Position numbers and translations under genes: made by a program. The notes under the pieces were generated by a model that was not told the DNA's origin, did no database searches, and worked only from the letters and a program-made list of their open reading frames with translations. DNA of 26,831 nt from Bacteroidia bacterium. GTDB lineage: Bacteria > Bacteroidota > Bacteroidia > SpSt-205. Positions 24,464-26,831 of this stretch are shown one piece after another; the first letter of the stretch is position 1, and every line of letters begins with the position of its first letter. The DNA lies in the NCBI GenBank assembly GCA_025060275.1, contig JANXCJ010000006.1:1-26831 (forward strand), written 5' to 3'.

Positions 24464-24471
24464 TACATTTG
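24464..24471 (+). promoter_or_regulatory. -7 promoter box of GT4 gene (TACATTTG)
   Basis: Perfect TAnnTTTG on the plus strand, then GCTT and the GTG at 24476. Its upstream -33 region must lie across the start of the divergent transaldolase gene. Confidence 0.75.
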
Positions 24472-24475
24472 GCTT

Positions 24476-25630
24476 GTGCGAATTGTGATTTTGGGTTCTG
24501 CATATCCGTTTAGGGGGGGGTTAGCGATTTACAACGAGCGCCTAGCACAAGAACTGACTCGCCTGGGACATACGGTAAGAATATATACTTTTACTGTACA
24601 ATACCCACGTTGGCTTTTTCCGGGTAAAACGCAGTTTCGTACAGGTCCTCCCCCGGAGGGTATTGCGATTTATCGGCGGGTACATGCATTCGGACCTTTA
24701 TCATGGTGGCAAACAGCACAAGAGTTACGAAAGTGGAATCCAGAGCTGGCTCTCGCAAAATTTTGGCTGCCCGTAATGGGCATTAGCTTAGGGAGTACTC
24801 TCAAGCTACTCCCTCCTCCGACGGTGCGCTTGACTATCTTGGATAATGTCATACCGCATGAGAAGCGAGTAGGTGATAAGTTCTTCATCCGATACTTTAT
24901 TAGCGCTGTGGATGGGGCTATCGCTATGAGTAGAGCTGTGGCGAAAGACTGGCAGCTTTTCACGCAAAAGCCGCTCCTCCAGCTCTTTCATCCTTTGTAT
25001 GACCATTATGGAGAAGCTCTACCTAAAGTAGAGGCTTGTGAAACGCTTGGTCTTGACCCCCAATATCGCTATCTTCTTTTTTTCGGGCTTATACGGGCTT
25101 ACAAAGGCCTAGACCTTCTTTTAGAGGCATGGCGCTCTGATGAGCTACGCAAATTCACAGATACTAAGCTCCTGATCGCAGGTGAGCTCTATGAACCCTA
25201 TGAGAAATACCAGCCCTATTTAGAGGCGCCTGAAATGCAGGGAAGGGTAATTTTCCATGAAGGCTTTGTACCGGAGGAAAAGGTACGCTACTATTTCTGT
25301 GCTGCAGATGCTATTGTGCAGCCTTATCGCACGGCTACCCAGAGCGGAATAACCCAGATTGCCTATCACTTTGAGAAACCCATGATTGTAACGAATGTAG
25401 GGGGGCTTCCTGAGATGGTGCCAGCAGGAGAAGTAGGATTTGTATGTGAGCCTACTACAGTCGCACTCATAGAGAGTATCAGAAAATTCCTTTCTACTCC
25501 TTCTCACACTTTCAAGAGTGCACTCCAAGAGCAGAAGAAAAGATACAGTTGGGAGAGTTTTGCCCGAGCTCTCTTGGAATTTACAGCAAATCTAAACCGG
25601 TACCCTTCTCGCTGGTTTGGAGGGAGTTAG
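24476..25630 (+). CDS. GT4-type (GT-B fold) glycosyltransferase
   Basis: 384 residues. The N-terminal Rossmann half starts IVILGSAYPFRGGLAIYNERLAQ, the acceptor-side glycine-rich loop of family-4-like enzymes. The C-terminal half has LLFFGLIRAYKGLDLLLEAW, then VIFHEGFVPEEKV and the donor-site block TATQSGITQIAYHFEKPMIV followed by VGGLPEMV. The usual E-x7-E is replaced by the QSGITQIAYHFEKP form seen in one subgroup. It is cytoplasmic and probably adds a sugar to a surface polysaccharide or LPS precursor. Substrate unknown. The GTG start is 4 bp after TACATTTG. It is divergent from the transaldolase gene. Confidence 0.9.
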   Translation: MRIVILGSAYPFRGGLAIYNERLAQELTRLGHTVRIYTFTVQYPRWLFPGKTQFRTGPPPEGIAIYRRVHAFGPLSWWQTAQELRKWNPELALAKFWLPVMGISLGSTLKLLPPPTVRLTILDNVIPHEKRVGDKFFIRYFISAVDGAIAMSRAVAKDWQLFTQKPLLQLFHPLYDHYGEALPKVEACETLGLDPQYRYLLFFGLIRAYKGLDLLLEAWRSDELRKFTDTKLLIAGELYEPYEKYQPYLEAPEMQGRVIFHEGFVPEEKVRYYFCAADAIVQPYRTATQSGITQIAYHFEKPMIVTNVGGLPEMVPAGEVGFVCEPTTVALIESIRKFLSTPSHTFKSALQEQKKRYSWESFARALLEFTANLNRYPSRWFGGS

Positions 25631-25969
25631 GTAAGCCTCACAGGTAGGAAACTATGATTGTCTTTCTTTCCCAAAAAAGATGGAGGGAAGGCAATAACTT
25701 ACCGGGGGGTAATTCAGGTAAAGGATGTATTATTGGAGGACTATACAGTTAGCTGTTTTGGAAAGGTTAGCAGCATGTTGACCCTGAGCGGAACAGAGGC
25801 AAAAAACTCATGAACTCAGGGGGGGGTAGAATGAGCTATAAAGATGCCTAGCAAGATGACAGCGTGAATTTTTCATGCCCTTCTGCCTTAGGTCAAGAGG
25901 TGCTCTGTGACTATTCAGAAGAGCCTAAGCTTCTAAGTTTTTTACAAGCCCCTTTCTGATTTTCTAAGA
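25631..25969. other. Intergenic stretch after the GT4 gene
   Basis: About 340 bp between two convergently oriented genes. It contains several G-runs (25707-25712, 25821-25827) but no ORF with a plausible start, no RNA gene and no clear terminator hairpin. Confidence 0.5.
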
Positions 25970-26831
25970 CTACAATTTCATGATAAAGGCGAGCCGAATG
26001 AAGGCGGGACGATTATCTATAGCAGCGCCACCTCCTGTGGAACCGGTACTCCCCCCATGGCTGTGAGAACCAGCAGCGCCTGTAGAGAATGTATAATAAG
26101 TAGGGTTTGCACAACTAGGCCAAATATTATCGTCTCCAGTGAATACGCGTCCTGCCAGACTCGCTGCTCCGCCGCAGTTGTCGCTTCCTTCGAAATCTTG
26201 TCCGTGGAAAACTGCATAGATATCATGGGTATGGCTCCCATCGGAAAATATGGTGTGAGAATGGGCAGGAAGCTGGGCTATACTAAGGTTATAAAAATGA
26301 CTTCCTCCTGTAGAACCTAAGGAACCGGCAAGTAGCTAATATGAACCTGTCAGTAAGATTGGGAGTGCCGTTATTGCCATTGCATAGAGCCCATCCTTCT
26401 AAGGCGCCTGTACCCAATCCCGTGGCATCAAAACTCCAGGGGCCCGAGTACATGATAATCCCCCCTGGGGGAACAGCAAACCTCCATGTGCCTACGCCAT
26501 TTGCATCGCTTGTGAGAACTTTTCCATTACCCTCGCTTCCATCTGTGATCCTGACTTTCCCATTCACATGAAGGCGTTGAGTGGGATTGAGTGTGCCTAT
26601 ACCTACGAAACCACAGCAGGATTTATGACTACCTCACCCGGGATACTGGGCTGCCCTCCACTCGCCAGAATGCGAAAGCGGGGAATACAACAGCTTGGAT
26701 TACCTCCACTTGGATATTCCCACACTTCAAAGGAATTGGGATTCACACCGAAGCCCCCTCCTACTGCAGCAGTGTAGACTGACCACTGGTAGGGGACCCC
26801 TCCACTACCCCGATTAATCAGCTCTAATCTG
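25970..26831 (-). pseudogene. Phage-tail-collar-like surface/fibre protein, frame-disrupted and partial
   Basis: Read on the minus strand, a coherent protein continues across three frame segments. From 26831 to about 26607 it reads LELINRGSGGVPYQWSVYTA and RFRILASGGQPS. From 26606 to about 26331 it reads VGIGTLNPTQRLHVNGKVRI, then PPGGIIMYSGPW and GWALCNGNNGTPNLTDRFI, the tail-collar core. From 26330 to 25970 it reads GSLGSTGGSHFYNLSIAQLP, AHSHTIFSDGSHTHDI, GSHSHGG and AAIDNRPAFIRLAFIMKL, then a stop. The conserved H-x-H pairs and the NRPAF ... LAFI end are typical of the C-termini of this family. One base appears missing near 26606 and one extra near 26330; together they restore the frame. 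The N-terminus lies beyond the right edge. It may be a decayed gene or carry sequencing errors. Confidence 0.72.

Noticed and set aside
26017..26571. Open frames on both strands over the tail-collar region, read as separate genes
   Set aside because: They are out-of-frame shadows of one disrupted minus-strand gene. The reading across frames reproduces a single known domain.
1..26831. CRISPR arrays, insertion sequences, integrase or attachment sites, toxin-antitoxin pairs, defence genes
   Set aside because: No regularly spaced repeats, transposase motifs or terminal inverted repeats were seen. The tail-collar-like gene alone does not make a prophage.

Overview
The window looks like a chromosome segment of a Gram-negative Bacteroidota-type bacterium. 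The evidence is lineage-typical proteins (a DUF4249 lipoprotein, a KETAHQLGTP-type histidine kinase, a TamB homologue, LPS heptose synthesis), no Shine-Dalgarno sequences at most starts, and the Bacteroidota -7 promoter box TAnnTTTG in front of nearly every transcription unit. No CRISPR array, insertion sequence or integrase was seen.

Layout. At the left edge a partial FkbM-type methyltransferase, with a disturbed 5' end, lies downstream of a large membrane glycosyltransferase; both are on the minus strand. Next is a minus-strand operon gatB - ABC transporter - HlyD-type adaptor - TolC-type outer-membrane protein (8722 down to 2453). It holds a housekeeping tRNA amidotransferase gene and a complete tripartite export apparatus whose ATPase motifs are degenerate apart from Walker A. 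Upstream of that, tRNA-Leu(CAA) is followed on the same strand by a giant tamB gene (about 1430 codons). The obvious open frame of tamB runs back through the tRNA gene.

From 13564 to 17953 the plus strand carries ccmE (CXXXY variant), a short-chain dehydrogenase, an isolated nuoC, a TetR regulator, uvrC and a DUF721 gene. A minus-strand pair follows (GbsR/MarR regulator, then RluA-family pseudouridine synthase). Its start lies 5 bp from a divergent DUF4249 lipoprotein and histidine kinase pair. Then come hldA (heptose-7-phosphate kinase), converging on cinA and an FSA-type transaldolase, and a divergent GT4 glycosyltransferase. The right edge holds a frame-disrupted phage-tail-collar-like gene.

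The most striking signal is regulatory. In six transcription units (gatB, ccmE, nuoC, hldA, the transaldolase and GT4), and in uvrC with one mismatch, the -7 box TAnnTTTG is followed by exactly four bases and then ATG or GTG. In known Bacteroidota promoters transcription starts a few bases after this box, so these mRNAs should be leaderless or nearly so. I did not find a convincing wholly new multi-gene defence or biosynthetic system. The strongest candidates for novelty are the leaderless architecture, the export operon with its non-canonical ATPase, and the tRNA-tamB junction.
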